A stretch of DNA of 64,000 nt, taken from the NCBI GenBank assembly GCA_963556255.1, contig OY744611.1, forward strand, positions 1,297,030-1,361,029. The letters are read 5' to 3'. The first letter of the stretch is position 1. Every line of letters starts with the position of its first letter. A program made the translations under genes and the position numbers. The notes beneath the pieces were generated by a model. It had not been told where the DNA came from. It saw nothing but the letters and a program-made list of their open reading frames with translations, and made no database searches. Positions 44,877 to 54,304 of this stretch are shown piece after piece. This DNA is from Allolobophora icterica (Eukaryota; Annelida; Clitellata; Crassiclitellata; Lumbricidae).

Positions 44877-46685
44877 TTATGTGTCTCCAACTTTAAAATA
44901 TGTGTAGATCTGAAAGTGGGATATTCCAAAAGTAGCTTGTGTTGGGCTGGTGGCCAAGACCATCAGCCTGAATTTTTTGTATACACGGTCAGTTGTGAAG
45001 GTGAACTCTTGCGCAGAATTAGTCAAAGTGACATTGGAGGTGATGAGCACATAAAACATATTTTCAATATCGGATGGAATCCCATGAAACTTCCAGGACG
45101 TGATACGTGGTGCAGTAGGACTAGATCCCCCAGCCAGACTAACCTTCCATATTCGTACAGGCGTCGGGCACTCAATCTGTAACCAAGTCCCACTACCCGC
45201 AAAATCGGCTCTCGATGTGGACGCTGTCTTCCACTCACCTCTCACACCGGAGTTGAATGCCATATGAGGCGGATTGGTGGGGATAGATTCGTTGGCTGAG
45301 GCAATGAAACCAGTTTCGGAAGAGTCTCTGGACAGGGGTGGAATGTGGCCGCTGTAATTGAGAAACTGAATGCTGTTCACGTACTGTCTTACAGCGGTCT
45401 CTTTACTGTCTGTATATCTTTTAACAACTACGGCCTGACTATCGACATATTGTTTATTGGCCACGTTCAAAGGCTCCGTCGGTATTTTATTTAATTTTGT
45501 CATTTTGCCGGTTACGATTCTCGTCACCTGCCCGATACTCGCCGCGTCGGTATTAGTTGTTGAGGCCCCCGTGTAAAGCCCAGTCACCCTCTTACCGCCC
45601 ATAGCTAAATTTCCAGTCATTGCGTCGCCAACTTTAAGCACGCAAGCGCTCCTGACCATAGCGTCTTGTTCTTCGGCGTAAGTTTTTGCAGCTTCGGCTT
45701 TCTGGTCTGCGTACCCCCTTGCGGCGGCGGTCTTTTGATCTGTATACAACCTCACGGCCGAATTAATCGCGGTGTCCTGATCGACCGCGTACTGTCTAGC
45801 AGCAATATGTTGAACATCAACATATTGTTTGTTAACCACGTGCAACGACTCCGTGGGAACTCTATCGAGGCTCAATAGAGCGCCGGCGACCGCTGTTGAC
45901 ACCTGTTTCCAACTCGCTGCGTCGCTATCAGATCCTGGAATCTCTGTTGGAAGTCCAGTTACTCGGTGGCCACCCATGACTAAACTTCCAGTCATTACAC
46001 TGCCAGATTTTAGCACACACACGTTCTTGACGATAACATCTTGCTCGTTGACGTAAGTTTTAACAATAACATCCTTTTCGTCCGCATACTGCCTAACGGA
46101 ATCTCTCAGCACCTCGTTCTTCTCGTCCGTGTACTGTTTAGCATCGATAAGCTTCTGGTCTGCATGGTTCTCGGCCGCGGCCGCCTTCTGGTCCGCGTAC
46201 AGCCTGACGGCAGTGTCCAGCACAGTGTCCTTTTCGTCTGCGTAGCGTTTAACGAGACCAGTAACCTCGGAGCTTAAGCCGTCTGCATACAACTCAGCTT
46301 GTTGCGCCCGCTCTTTCGCGTACTCTGTTATTTGTTTCCAACTCGCAGCGTCGGACTCCCCCACCAATTCGTCCCATCCCTCGTCTTCACTGTCAGATCC
46401 CGGAGTGTCCGTGGGCAAACCAGTCAATTTATGACCGCCCATTTTTAGAATGCCAGACATCGTCCCACCGGTGAGTTGTAAGTTGTCCTGATCTACGATG
46501 TCTGCATAAGCCTTTGTCGCGGCGTCCGTTTCCATCGTGGGCGTTCCCACGTTTGTCAGCCGAAAACCTCCAGCCGATAGAATTCCCAACATGGTATCAC
46601 CCGCCTTGTGGACGAGCCCAGCGGCGCTTATCTGCCCCCCTCCCACCCCACCTCCACCGTCTCTTCCAAATTTATCAACCGGCAT
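44877..46685 (-). CDS. Fibre-like protein with phage-tail-fibre repeats and discoidin-like head
   Basis: 602 residues from the Met of MPVDKFGRDG; a tatataaaa box directly precedes it. A Met 19 codons upstream is open but lies in that box. A Gly-rich N-terminus is followed by four units of the type G-x-x-M-x-G-x-L-x-M-G-G-x-x-[VIL]-T-G-L (residues 29-46, 72-91, 228-246, 352-370), as found in phage tail fibres. Between them lie DAASWKQ / NKQYVD blocks and Y-A-D-Q-K-type heptads (126-220, 290-340, 412-440), which suggest a trimeric shaft. Residues about 441-597 (GEWKTASTSRADF, WLQIECPTPVRIWKVSLAGG, FGISHFQIY) look like a galactose-binding/discoidin beta-sandwich. Likely the virion's host-attachment spike. 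The role is inferred; the repeats are visible. Confidence 0.78.
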   Translation of the reverse strand: MPVDKFGRDGGGGVGGGQISAAGLVHKAGDTMLGILSAGGFRLTNVGTPTMETDAATKAYADIVDQDNLQLTGGTMSGILKMGGHKLTGLPTDTPGSDSEDEGWDELVGESDAASWKQITEYAKERAQQAELYADGLSSEVTGLVKRYADEKDTVLDTAVRLYADQKAAAAENHADQKLIDAKQYTDEKNEVLRDSVRQYADEKDVIVKTYVNEQDVIVKNVCVLKSGSVMTGSLVMGGHRVTGLPTEIPGSDSDAASWKQVSTAVAGALLSLDRVPTESLHVVNKQYVDVQHIAARQYAVDQDTAINSAVRLYTDQKTAAARGYADQKAEAAKTYAEEQDAMVRSACVLKVGDAMTGNLAMGGKRVTGLYTGASTTNTDAASIGQVTRIVTGKMTKLNKIPTEPLNVANKQYVDSQAVVVKRYTDSKETAVRQYVNSIQFLNYSGHIPPLSRDSSETGFIASANESIPTNPPHMAFNSGVRGEWKTASTSRADFAGSGTWLQIECPTPVRIWKVSLAGGSSPTAPRITSWKFHGIPSDIENMFYVLITSNVTLTNSAQEFTFTTDRVYKKFRLMVLATSPTQATFGISHFQIYTYFKVGDT

Positions 46686-46713
46686 TTTTATATACAAAAA
46701 TGGTGACGGAAGT

Positions 46714-47139
46714 CTAACATAGGTCAAGAATGATATCTTCAAAATTCTTTCCAGCAGTGAGCTCTCTTAGCACGGTCAGGCAGAGATGACCACAGACCAC
46801 ATCATCGGGACCCTGCAGCTGGAACGTCTGTGTTCTTATGGAACGGTTTAAATATCGAGAGATTTCGGTAGGCGGATCCAGCCCATAACTGTCAAAATAG
46901 ACTGCTGTAGGTCCATCTATCCAATAGGCGACCCAGTGAGTACCATCGCCGGAACCGGAATCTAAATTAACAACTCCACACTCCTTCTCACGAGCCACGG
47001 CTGGCAGACCATCTCGCATGAAAACACCGCGGAAATGCGGCAGACCTCGGGCGACTTTCTCTATGTCAAAGTTGCTCAACGGTTTTAGTTTTTTTGCCCG
47101 ATATAGTAGAGACCGGATCCTTTGCACTTTGAACAGCAA
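46714..47139 (-). CDS. Adenain-like cysteine protease
   Basis: 141 residues, family C5/Ulp-type maturation protease. Catalytic candidates: His68 in GTHWVAYW, Asp83 in YFDSYG, Gln109 in LQGPDD, and Cys116 in VVCGHLC; the Q-G-P..C-G-x-x-C arrangement matches adenoviral proteases. It would cleave capsid-protein precursors. Start uncertain: the Met used lies inside the end of the upstream gene (55-base overlap), but the conserved LSNFDIEK region requires a start upstream of the next Met (residue 41). Lies between fibre and core genes in the minus-strand block. Confidence 0.88.
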   Translation of the reverse strand: MLFKVQRIRSLLYRAKKLKPLSNFDIEKVARGLPHFRGVFMRDGLPAVAREKECGVVNLDSGSGDGTHWVAYWIDGPTAVYFDSYGLDPPTEISRYLNRSIRTQTFQLQGPDDVVCGHLCLTVLRELTAGKNFEDIILDLC

Positions 47140-47660
47140 CCACCATAAGTCTGGCGCCCGAGATATAAACCGGTCCCGCGGACCTGAGCTTCGAGTTCGC
47201 GATTGTGACGCGCGGCCTCTGCTAAAGCCGCGTCGTCGATCCGTTTTTTCTCGGCTTGGGCCGCATCGCTGGCCTGTTTCTTGCGCAGAGCCTCTGCATC
47301 GCTGGCCTGTTTGTTGTGCACGGCCTTTGCCACCTCGGCGGCCCCTCCAGCCGCGGCACCCACCGCGGTTAACCCGCCAAAAATCAGCGGGAGGAGAGCC
47401 AGTAGTGGAAGAAATCCGCCAGATTTTGTCATCTTTTTCAATTGCGTTTTGGTGAATCTCAGCTCCATGCCAACGCCTGAGGTAATCTTCTTTGCGATTC
47501 GTGCGGCTTGAACCTTCGTAAGCGCGAGCTTATCGTCTCCACGAAGCTGGTCATGAGTGAGTCGAATCGTGGCACCAGTGCCATCGCGCGCAGCTTTAGC
47601 CAATGTTTGCTTTTGCCCTTCGGTCAGTGAAAGGCCGAACGCAACGTATTCAGTTTTCAT
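47085..47660 (-). CDS. Polinton core / membrane-active protein candidate
   Basis: About 191 residues from MKTEYVAFGLSL. Starts with a Thr/Lys-rich domain containing two similar halves (ATIRLTHDQL and MELRFTKTQL). Then follows a hydrophobic segment (GGFLPLLALLPLIFGGLTAV), an Ala/Lys helical stretch, and a C-terminal GTGLYLGR and CCSKCKGSGLYY. I-F-G-G-L fits the adenain cleavage type [MIL]-x-G-G-x, so it may be processed by the neighbouring protease. The upstream in-frame Met at 47753 overlaps the capsid gene and is less likely. Confidence 0.72.
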   Translation of the reverse strand: MKTEYVAFGLSLTEGQKQTLAKAARDGTGATIRLTHDQLRGDDKLALTKVQAARIAKKITSGVGMELRFTKTQLKKMTKSGGFLPLLALLPLIFGGLTAVGAAAGGAAEVAKAVHNKQASDAEALRKKQASDAAQAEKKRIDDAALAEAARHNRELEAQVRGTGLYLGRQTYGGCCSKCKGSGLYYIGQKN

Positions 47661-47715
47661 TTTTGCAAAAAATATATCAAAAGAGGGCCTTGTATCTAAA
47701 TGTGAAAAACGATTT

Positions 47716-49011
47716 CTAGTAAACGACGTTGAATTTGCTGCCATCCGATTCAAAATTCAGGAGTCGGTCGCTGATCAGGACGGCATATGCCGTCGTATTA
47801 TTTGGTACCCCTTCGTTAAAGTCCACCTTGATTTGTATGTCCTGTACAGAGGTTTTAAGTCGTTCGGATTGCCTGCGCACGTCCAGGACGAAGATCGGAA
47901 ACAAATCTACAAATTCGATTGGTGTCGGTTGGCACGACGATTCACGCGCGTCTATACCGCAATATTCTTCCTTGAAGTCACGTAGGGCCTTGTATGCGCG
48001 AGAGGTTGTCCTCTTGGTGAAGTCGAGATTCATGTCAACAACCGGGTAGCGATCGCTGTTGAGCATAGCGAAAATGTTGCGAACCTGCACATGGTCAAAC
48101 AGTGCCGGATTCTGGCCTTGATGTGCATTCTTTCCAGTTTGAAAAGCAACAAGAATCCAGCGTGGCTTTTCCGTGCCCGACTTAACACTCAAACGCCAGG
48201 AAAAAGTCGTCGCTCGTGGCACCGCAATGTTGTCGCATTGCATGGCGCGGAATGCTACAGGTACCTTAACCTTGGCTTCAATCTGCTTCATTAGCATGCT
48301 TTTATACTCCAAAGCGGGTATTATATGCGGCATGAACCAGGAGAGTTTAGTCAGCATGATCTGGCCATTGGCCGCAGCGGCTTCCTTGAAGATCGCGTCT
48401 GCGTCCCCCTGCCGGCTCAGCAGTAAGGAGTGTTTAATCCCGTATACCACCTTATGATAATCATCGCAAAAACCGAATAGATGTCTTAAGGGAACGATGA
48501 ATGAAAATGTGCCGATGGGGACGGGTTTTCCAATGATCATCAGTCGACGGGCCTCGAAGCCGATATTCGCGGCCGCCGCCACCGCACTCGTGTCCTTCTG
48601 CCAACACATGTTTAAACCTTCGCCTTTGGAAAAATCATCGCCGTATACCAGCATGCCTTTCATCGTCGTGGCTTGCCCAGGTGACATGACATTCTCTATC
48701 TCGGTATTGTTAGCCAGGTATCGAATTTGAGAAAACATGTACGGGATAGCATTGTTGATAAATGTCACCAACGAGTCTGCGATGTAGGCCGCGCCAGTTG
48801 TTATAAGCCTGCCCTCCACAAGAAGGTAGCTCTTAGAAGGTTGCGTGAAAATGTCTTGGTTCTGGATGTCGATCTGTATGGCCTGGCCATTGTTAATAGC
48901 TGCGGGATTTTGTGATTCATACTCGCGGTATTCAAACGATTCGATGCTATTGTCATCGGGCACCGCCGAAGCGATGTCCAACATTTCACTCGGCACGTCA
49001 AATGCCGCCAT
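47716..49011 (-). CDS. Major capsid protein (double jelly roll)
   Basis: 431 residues. Polinton/adintovirus-type hexon-like protein that would form trimeric capsomers of an icosahedral shell. Recognisable by its length, the N-terminal ESQNPAAINNGQAIQI region, a PRATTFSWRLSV..PRWILVAFQT segment, and the C-terminal FPIFVLDVRRQSERL region. Start MAAFDVPSEM is preceded by cttataata. No frame damage. Upstream neighbour is the pVI-like gene (109 bases). Confidence 0.9.
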   Translation of the reverse strand: MAAFDVPSEMLDIASAVPDDNSIESFEYREYESQNPAAINNGQAIQIDIQNQDIFTQPSKSYLLVEGRLITTGAAYIADSLVTFINNAIPYMFSQIRYLANNTEIENVMSPGQATTMKGMLVYGDDFSKGEGLNMCWQKDTSAVAAAANIGFEARRLMIIGKPVPIGTFSFIVPLRHLFGFCDDYHKVVYGIKHSLLLSRQGDADAIFKEAAAANGQIMLTKLSWFMPHIIPALEYKSMLMKQIEAKVKVPVAFRAMQCDNIAVPRATTFSWRLSVKSGTEKPRWILVAFQTGKNAHQGQNPALFDHVQVRNIFAMLNSDRYPVVDMNLDFTKRTTSRAYKALRDFKEEYCGIDARESSCQPTPIEFVDLFPIFVLDVRRQSERLKTSVQDIQIKVDFNEGVPNNTTAYAVLISDRLLNFESDGSKFNVVY

Positions 49012-49119
49012 TATTATAAGTAAAAAAGTTCAAGCTTCAATTATTAATCATGCTGTAAATGAATTTCATGTGTGGTGGGTTTACTTTTTTGCGTTTTGTG
49101 AATTAGTCGGAAATTTTTT

Positions 49120-49578
49120 TCATTTTGCAAGAAACAGACCCCTGCCACAACGACTCGGCTTTATAGTTTTGAAACCGGATCCAGCAATGCGGCTGTTTAT
49201 GTCGGCCATTGTCGGAACAACGGGTGGCGGACTCACAGCCAGTTGTTTTAAGTATTCAATGCTCTTGTCGCTGAGCGCCTTCTCCAAAGGTGCGGGAACA
49301 ACAGGCGCGGCAGATGAATTTTCATTTCGTAAATGAGCTTCATTTACGGCCGCAGCGCGTCTCGCTTTCACGGCATCAACAATTTGCCTGACGGCAGATG
49401 CTGTTGTGGCGCCGGCTTTCGCGACATTACCAACCGCCTTGGCAACGTTTGTGATTGTGCCTCTATTCGCCGAAATGAAGGAGCCTGCACGGCCAAGGAA
49501 ACCCGCGATTTTGGGTATCCAGTCGAAAAGTCCACCACCCACGACACGACGCCGCTTTTTAATTCCAAGAACAAACAT
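49120..49578 (-). CDS. pVI-like virion protein candidate
   Basis: About 152 residues from MFVLGIKKRRR. A basic N-terminus and VVGGGLFDW are followed by an amphipathic stretch (WIPKIAGFLGRAGSFISANR) and Ala-rich helices. V-G-G-G and, near the C-terminus, I-A-G-S-G fit adenain-type cleavage consensus. The layout resembles adenovirus protein VI, whose processed amphipathic helix disrupts membranes. Similarity is structural, not proven homology. A 21-bp inverted repeat (49328-49348) lies inside the frame. Confidence 0.7.
   Translation of the reverse strand: MFVLGIKKRRRVVGGGLFDWIPKIAGFLGRAGSFISANRGTITNVAKAVGNVAKAGATTASAVRQIVDAVKARRAAAVNEAHLRNENSSAAPVVPAPLEKALSDKSIEYLKQLAVSPPPVVPTMADINSRIAGSGFKTIKPSRCGRGLFLAK
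49328..49348. repeat. Inverted-repeat motif 1
   Basis: cgtaaatga-gct-tcatttacg, 9-bp perfect arms, 3-bp spacer; inside the pVI-like coding frame. Confidence 0.85.
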
Positions 49579-49600
49579 GAGAATATTTAAGTGTGAAAAT

Positions 49601-50404
49601 CTACGCACTGCGGATGTGAAACCTTATAGTTACTGTCTCACCGCGGAGGTTTAATTGTTCACCATTCTGGTCGGTCAGCCACACACGAATGCCCTGTACG
49701 TTGCCAGCCGGTGCTACTGGTAGGTACACTAGATTTTTCGGAGACTCGATTACCTTGTAGCCGGGCGACACATCCGGGAAAAAACTGTAGATTACTGGCA
49801 GCTGGCTACCATTTCGATATGATCCAGAGATAATGTCGCAATTTACCAGGATTGTGTCCACCCGGAGAATATCGACTGGATTTTCTCCCTCTTTATAACC
49901 AATGCCAAGCGTCTGAGGGTTAAAACCGAGCGTTTGCCTGATGGTAGATGCGGCCATATCTACCTTAAAACGGGCCTTCGTTATCTTTACGAAGGCGCGA
50001 AGGGTAGATGCGTTAGCTCCTACAGTAATAGGAGAATCAAAGCTGAGTTGAGCAACACCTGGCGGCGGCGGATTTTGCATTTCTAACTGCCGGCTGATTT
50101 CATAATTAATCTGTGCGATCTCGTAGCTTCCGTCGGGTAAAATGATCGTCTTCCAGGTCTGTCCATTGGTGGGGCTGTAGACGAACTTGTTATTTGAACT
50201 GTCTATGTTCGGGATCGAGTTATAAGTTTCAAGATTGACCAAAGCAAGCTCAAATCGTCTTTTCGGATCCAGGTACAGCGGTGGTGAGAAAGCTGTGGTC
50301 CACCCTGTAGTATCTGAGGAAACAACTATACTAAAATTTTCCTTAGGCTGCAAAAGGTCTCGAATTTCCTCGAGCAGTTTCTCCGAGCGTTCCATCTGAG
50401 CCAT
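49601..50404 (-). CDS. Minor capsid protein (penton-like, single jelly roll)
   Basis: 267 residues. Typical Polinton penton homologue: N-terminal coiled stretch (MERSEKLLEEIRDLL), then beta-rich sequence including LDPKRRFELALVNLETYNSI, TWKTIILPDGSYEIAQIN and IRQTLGF. It would occupy the fivefold vertices. 13 bases from the next gene upstream, 22 from the pVI-like gene. Confidence 0.88.
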   Translation of the reverse strand: MAQMERSEKLLEEIRDLLQPKENFSIVVSSDTTGWTTAFSPPLYLDPKRRFELALVNLETYNSIPNIDSSNNKFVYSPTNGQTWKTIILPDGSYEIAQINYEISRQLEMQNPPPPGVAQLSFDSPITVGANASTLRAFVKITKARFKVDMAASTIRQTLGFNPQTLGIGYKEGENPVDILRVDTILVNCDIISGSYRNGSQLPVIYSFFPDVSPGYKVIESPKNLVYLPVAPAGNVQGIRVWLTDQNGEQLNLRGETVTIRFHIRSA

Positions 50405-50417
50405 GAATTTTGTTTTT

Positions 50418-51521
50418 CTATTTTATGAGCATGTTTCTATTCAATTCGAGTGCCAGCTCTTTGGAGATCGCACCGGAACGCAGTAACTCGTCAAGAATGG
50501 CGGAGATTTCGTTGCCGAGACCTGTGTTTCCCGCGGCCCTAGAGGCCACCAAAAGCTGCAACCTCTCTACCAGGGCGTTTGGGTCGTTGTAGAACTGCAC
50601 CGCGCCGCCTCGAATCAGCTGGAACTTTTTACTTTTCCGGCCATGAATAGGCAGACCAGACATCTGTACGAGCTTTTTGAAAGTTTCAATTGCCTGAGGC
50701 GAATATTGCTTAGTCTTAACGAAGCGTTTCGTTAACAGGCTGAACAATGACTCATCGGCAGGAGCTTCGAGCACGAGGTTCCCACCTTTAAACACTCTTA
50801 GTTTACCAGCAGACAACGCAATGGGGTCAACGAACAGCTCCCCCAACGCATTATCTTGTAATTTCAGAGGAACGGATGGAACAACAAAACCTTTCCCCTG
50901 CTTAGTGAGATTATGGCCTTTCAAAAGAAATCGAATTCGTTCTCTATAGTCTTTTAGGGCTTTAATATCTAAAGTCAGAGAGGCGACCTTTTCCTCATCT
51001 GAACGCTTAGTAGCTTTCATTCTCTCTTTGCCCAGTGTGTGTCTGTTGTACTGGTTCACGGCTTCAATAATCTGTTTAACAGCTACCGTGTTGCCAAGGT
51101 CAAGTTCGTTTGGTGGTGTAAAACCATGACGTCTGATTACATCGACATTCAGATATTTATTTGGATTAAGGAGCAATGTTTCCTGTGCGGGTTGTGCCGC
51201 AATCGCTGGAATAGCCGTTGGAGCAACTGCTCCAACGGAATCACCGAACAATGCTGCTATCGGGTTAAAATTAGCTGACTCTGCAATCTGCGCCGGCAAA
51301 TTTTGTAAAGCGCTGGTAACTTTCTGCAGATCCTTAGAAGTTTCTTTTTGTGATTCAGCCGTGGCTGTAGCAATGGGTTTAAAAAGTTTTGTTGTATCAT
51401 AAAGAAGATTTGCATCAGTTAATTTCTCATTCACAAAGCGTTCTCTCAATCGATCTCTGCGAGCTAAATAATCTTGAGTTAACGCGTCCCGCTGCTGCTT
51501 AGACGAAACTTTGGTCCACAT
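50418..51521 (-). CDS. Conserved Polinton virion-type protein of unknown function
   Basis: 367 residues. Helical N-terminus (RRDRLRERFVNEKLTDANLL), Ala/Pro-rich middle (about 75-110), helical DEEKVASLTLDIKALKDYRE, then a domain ending in FYNDPNALVERLQLLVASRA and ILDELLRSGAISKELALELN. I associate this layout with the unassigned conserved structural genes of Polintons, but give no function. First gene of the minus-strand virion block; its promoter must lie in the non-coding hub. Confidence 0.75.
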   Translation of the reverse strand: MWTKVSSKQQRDALTQDYLARRDRLRERFVNEKLTDANLLYDTTKLFKPIATATAESQKETSKDLQKVTSALQNLPAQIAESANFNPIAALFGDSVGAVAPTAIPAIAAQPAQETLLLNPNKYLNVDVIRRHGFTPPNELDLGNTVAVKQIIEAVNQYNRHTLGKERMKATKRSDEEKVASLTLDIKALKDYRERIRFLLKGHNLTKQGKGFVVPSVPLKLQDNALGELFVDPIALSAGKLRVFKGGNLVLEAPADESLFSLLTKRFVKTKQYSPQAIETFKKLVQMSGLPIHGRKSKKFQLIRGGAVQFYNDPNALVERLQLLVASRAAGNTGLGNEISAILDELLRSGAISKELALELNRNMLIK

Positions 51522-51691
51522 CGTGGTTTTATGTCGACTATATGGTTTATATGTTAGCTACATCGTTTCTTTAAGTAATTGTTATTTTAAAAAATGAAGA
51601 GATCTTTTGTTGAAAAAAACAATAGCCTTCTGTTTTTATATTCAGAATCTGGTATAAAAACGCAGTCTCGCGTTCGCTGTTATAACATTGG

Positions 51692-51712
51692 CTAACCCTA
51701 ACCCTAACCCTC
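51692..51712. repeat. Telomere-like (CCCTAA)3
   Basis: ctaaccctaaccctaaccctc, a short interstitial TTAGGG-type array inside the Polinton. Confidence 0.85.
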
Positions 51713-52347
51713 TACAGACTTGCAAACAAAAACCAGTCCTTCGTCCATCTTTCATAGCATTTCATAATATAGTAGCGGTATATATCGTTTACATGTCGTT
51801 TTACACGTAAGAAACAATGTTTCTTTAAGTAATTGTCAGATTTTTATGCAGAGAGCTTTTGTTTTTAAAAAGATAGCCTTTTGTTTGTTTTCCAGAATCT
51901 GCTACAAAAACGAGTCCTTCGCTGGCTTGCATAACACTTGGCTATTTTAGTTTTCTACGCACTTACAAACAAAGCCGATTTCTGCTTCAATTTTGATTAC
52001 AAGTTCAGACAAAAAATCTGGCTGACTTCGCAATCGGTAAAGAAAGCAAGTTGATTTTTTAGAGCGCTTAGGAAAAAGCTAAAATGTGGATTCGGGTAGT
52101 TTAATTTTCCACTTTCACTTTCGGGTTTTTCTGAGTTCTAAATTTAGACGCCTTCTGCAACGGCAGTAGCATAGTTCTTCTGACCAATCCACGTCTGTAG
52201 CCTATTTCTGACCAATCCAAGTGTAGAGCCTCGTTAACCATCCACTTCCGTCAGCCAGGTTTTCATTGACCAGTTTTTTTTAATTGGGTCACCACGATGT
52301 TCATTGACGGAAATTATCTGCTCTGACAAGATTTGGCCAGAGCGGAC

Positions 52348-52364
52348 GCGAATGAATTTCATTC
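52348..52364. repeat. Inverted-repeat motif 2 (shorter arms)
   Basis: gcgaatga-att-tcattc in the non-coding hub. Confidence 0.65.
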
Positions 52365-52424
52365 AGAAACGAAAACTCGTTTGTGCAGCGGCGAATAAAA
52401 AACGAAAACACACGCTGACGCGAT

Positions 52425-52445
52425 CGTAAATGAGCTTCATTTACG
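52425..52445. repeat. Inverted-repeat motif 3
   Basis: The same 21 bases as motif 1, in the non-coding hub. Confidence 0.85.
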
Positions 52446-53435
52446 TTTCATTCGCGGAACAAACAAATTAGCTGTATGAATGAAAGAAACTTAGAAAATC
52501 TGTAGAAATCTATACGTGGTTGGAAAGCCGAAGTTTGCGTTTCACCGCGTTAAAACTAGAAGTTGGACTGAAGACATGGCATTAATTTTATCAACACAAG
52601 CTGCGGTTTTAAAAACCTAAGCCTCTTATTAGAAATATTTTCAATTAGGTCTAATAAGCAGAATAAACAAGTACCGGGTATTGACAAACACTGCGAACTT
52701 ATGGGAACATATTACAACGTGTGAAAACTTTGTGAGTTTAGACCAAAATTAGCTTATAATTCTTCTTCAAAGGTAGGCCTACATGTAGAAAGCCTTCCTT
52801 CGATCCATGCTACAGAATGGGATAGGCCTCTATATAAATTGTACATCACAGCGGCAGACACAATCATCTTTGATATGTCAACGCCGTTAAATAAAATTCC
52901 GGCCACATATTCAAGTACACATTCTATTGCATTCAAATCCATGTTACGGAATCAGATAGACCTCTATATAAGTCTTACAGTACAGTTACAGTTACAGTTA
53001 ATAGGCTAGTTAAGCTATATAAGCTTTTAGTGCCTATAGCCTTCCATCCAATTGTCCAGTTTGTGTTTGAAAAAGTTCCGGAACAGAGCCACATATCCAG
53101 GTAGGGCTAGGCTGTATGCGGCCATGACCTTTGCACCGTTCAACGGAATCTTTCTGACCGCTTGATTGGTTTTTAGTTTAGTTCAACGGTATAATTTTAT
53201 GTTTGGAATTTGCTTATGGAATTACATAAATGAAGGCCTGTAGTGATAGTTATGTTCTGTAGAACAATTAGTTATAAAGTTGCCATTCATTCAGGATCAC
53301 AGTATCGTAAAATCCCATTGCGTTGGAAACGAAAATGAAAGCTAGTTGCATTAGGCCTTGATATGAATGAACGCAATTGGGTTGCTTTAGCGCATTTTTG
53401 TTAGAAACTATCATTGTTAATTAGTTTATTCAGCG

Positions 53436-53790
53436 ACATCACCACAGTATAAATAATTACTTAAACTGTGCAACTGCCATTTGACATTTATATAGCGCCA
53501 TTCCCATTAGAGATAGGCCTGTCTGATAAAATAAAGAACTATAAAATGTGGTCAGAAAAAGGCCTATGTGTGTGTTTTTAAAACAGTCGTTAAAGCCATC
53601 ACCACAGTATAAATAATTACTTATATGCTGTGCAACTGCCATTAGACATTTATATAGCGCCATTTTAAATTAGCCATAGATCTCTCTGATAAAATTAAAG
53701 AATTGTAAATGTGGTCAGAAAAAAGGTCTTTGTTTGAAACTCGTTAAACCATCACCACAGTATAAATAATTAGTTATACTGTGCAACTGC
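53436..53790. repeat. Three-unit direct repeat (about 155 bp)
   Basis: catcaccacagtataaataatta..ctgtgcaactgccatt...tttatatagcgcc...gtggtcagaaaaa occurs at about 53438 and 53598, and partly at 53750. Confidence 0.85.
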
Positions 53791-54271
53791 CATTATTATT
53801 AATTTTTTATTGAAAAACCAAATGCGAACCGATCGATGAAGAAGTATAGACAAATATAAAAACATAGAAGTAATAATAATTGAAAAAAGGAGTGTAAATT
53901 TAAAACAAAATTAAATATCACCAGGCTAATAACCTACATCAAAAATAATAGATAAATTTTAAAACTTATCTAAAATGGCTAAAAACATTTATATTGCGCC
54001 TTCATTGTAAGCCGTTGGGAAGATTTTAGCGAAAAGCAAAAGATACAGGTGTTTTATTAGTCCTGGGAAAATGAATGTTGGGTTTTAAGCGAAAAGCAAC
54101 AGCTAATTTTTAAACAATGGAGGGTTCATATAGCGCCTTTTTTCTCATTGAAAACCATAGGAAAGATGAATGTTGATTGTTTAAAAAGCAAAAAAACCTA
54201 GGGGTCTTATTTTTTAGTCGTAGGCAAGATTTCAAGCAAAAAGCAAGAAGTTAAGGGTGTTTTTATCTAGC

Positions 54272-54292
54272 CGCAAATGAATTTCATTTGCG
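54272..54292. repeat. Inverted-repeat motif 4
   Basis: cgcaaatga-att-tcatttgcg, perfect arms, 12 bases downstream of the ATPase stop codon. Confidence 0.85.
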
Positions 54293-54304
54293 ATATTGCG
54301 CCTT

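Larger units (their letters stand above)
51522..54304. other. Polinton non-coding hub with repeats
   Basis: About 2.8 kb with no convincing gene (short frames only, for example 62 codons at 52754-52942). Contains two diverged direct repeats (51551-51715 and 51822-51960, each with tttctttaagtaattgt, cagaatctg and ..cattggct / acttggct), a ctctatataa motif at about 52830 and 52970, a three-unit repeat at 53436-53790, recurring tatat[at]gcgcc motifs, and three inverted-repeat motifs. Likely holds promoters for the virion block and ATPase side. Confidence 0.6.

Noticed and set aside
45023..49011. Many open frames opposite the Polinton virion genes
   Set aside because: They overlap recognised minus-strand genes and match no family.
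51692..51712. Telomere or chromosome end
   Set aside because: Only about three CCCTAA units, inside a transposon with sequence on both sides.
52754..52942. 62-codon minus-strand frame in the Polinton hub
   Set aside because: Short, no recognisable motif, overlaps repeat sequence; not enough to call a gene.
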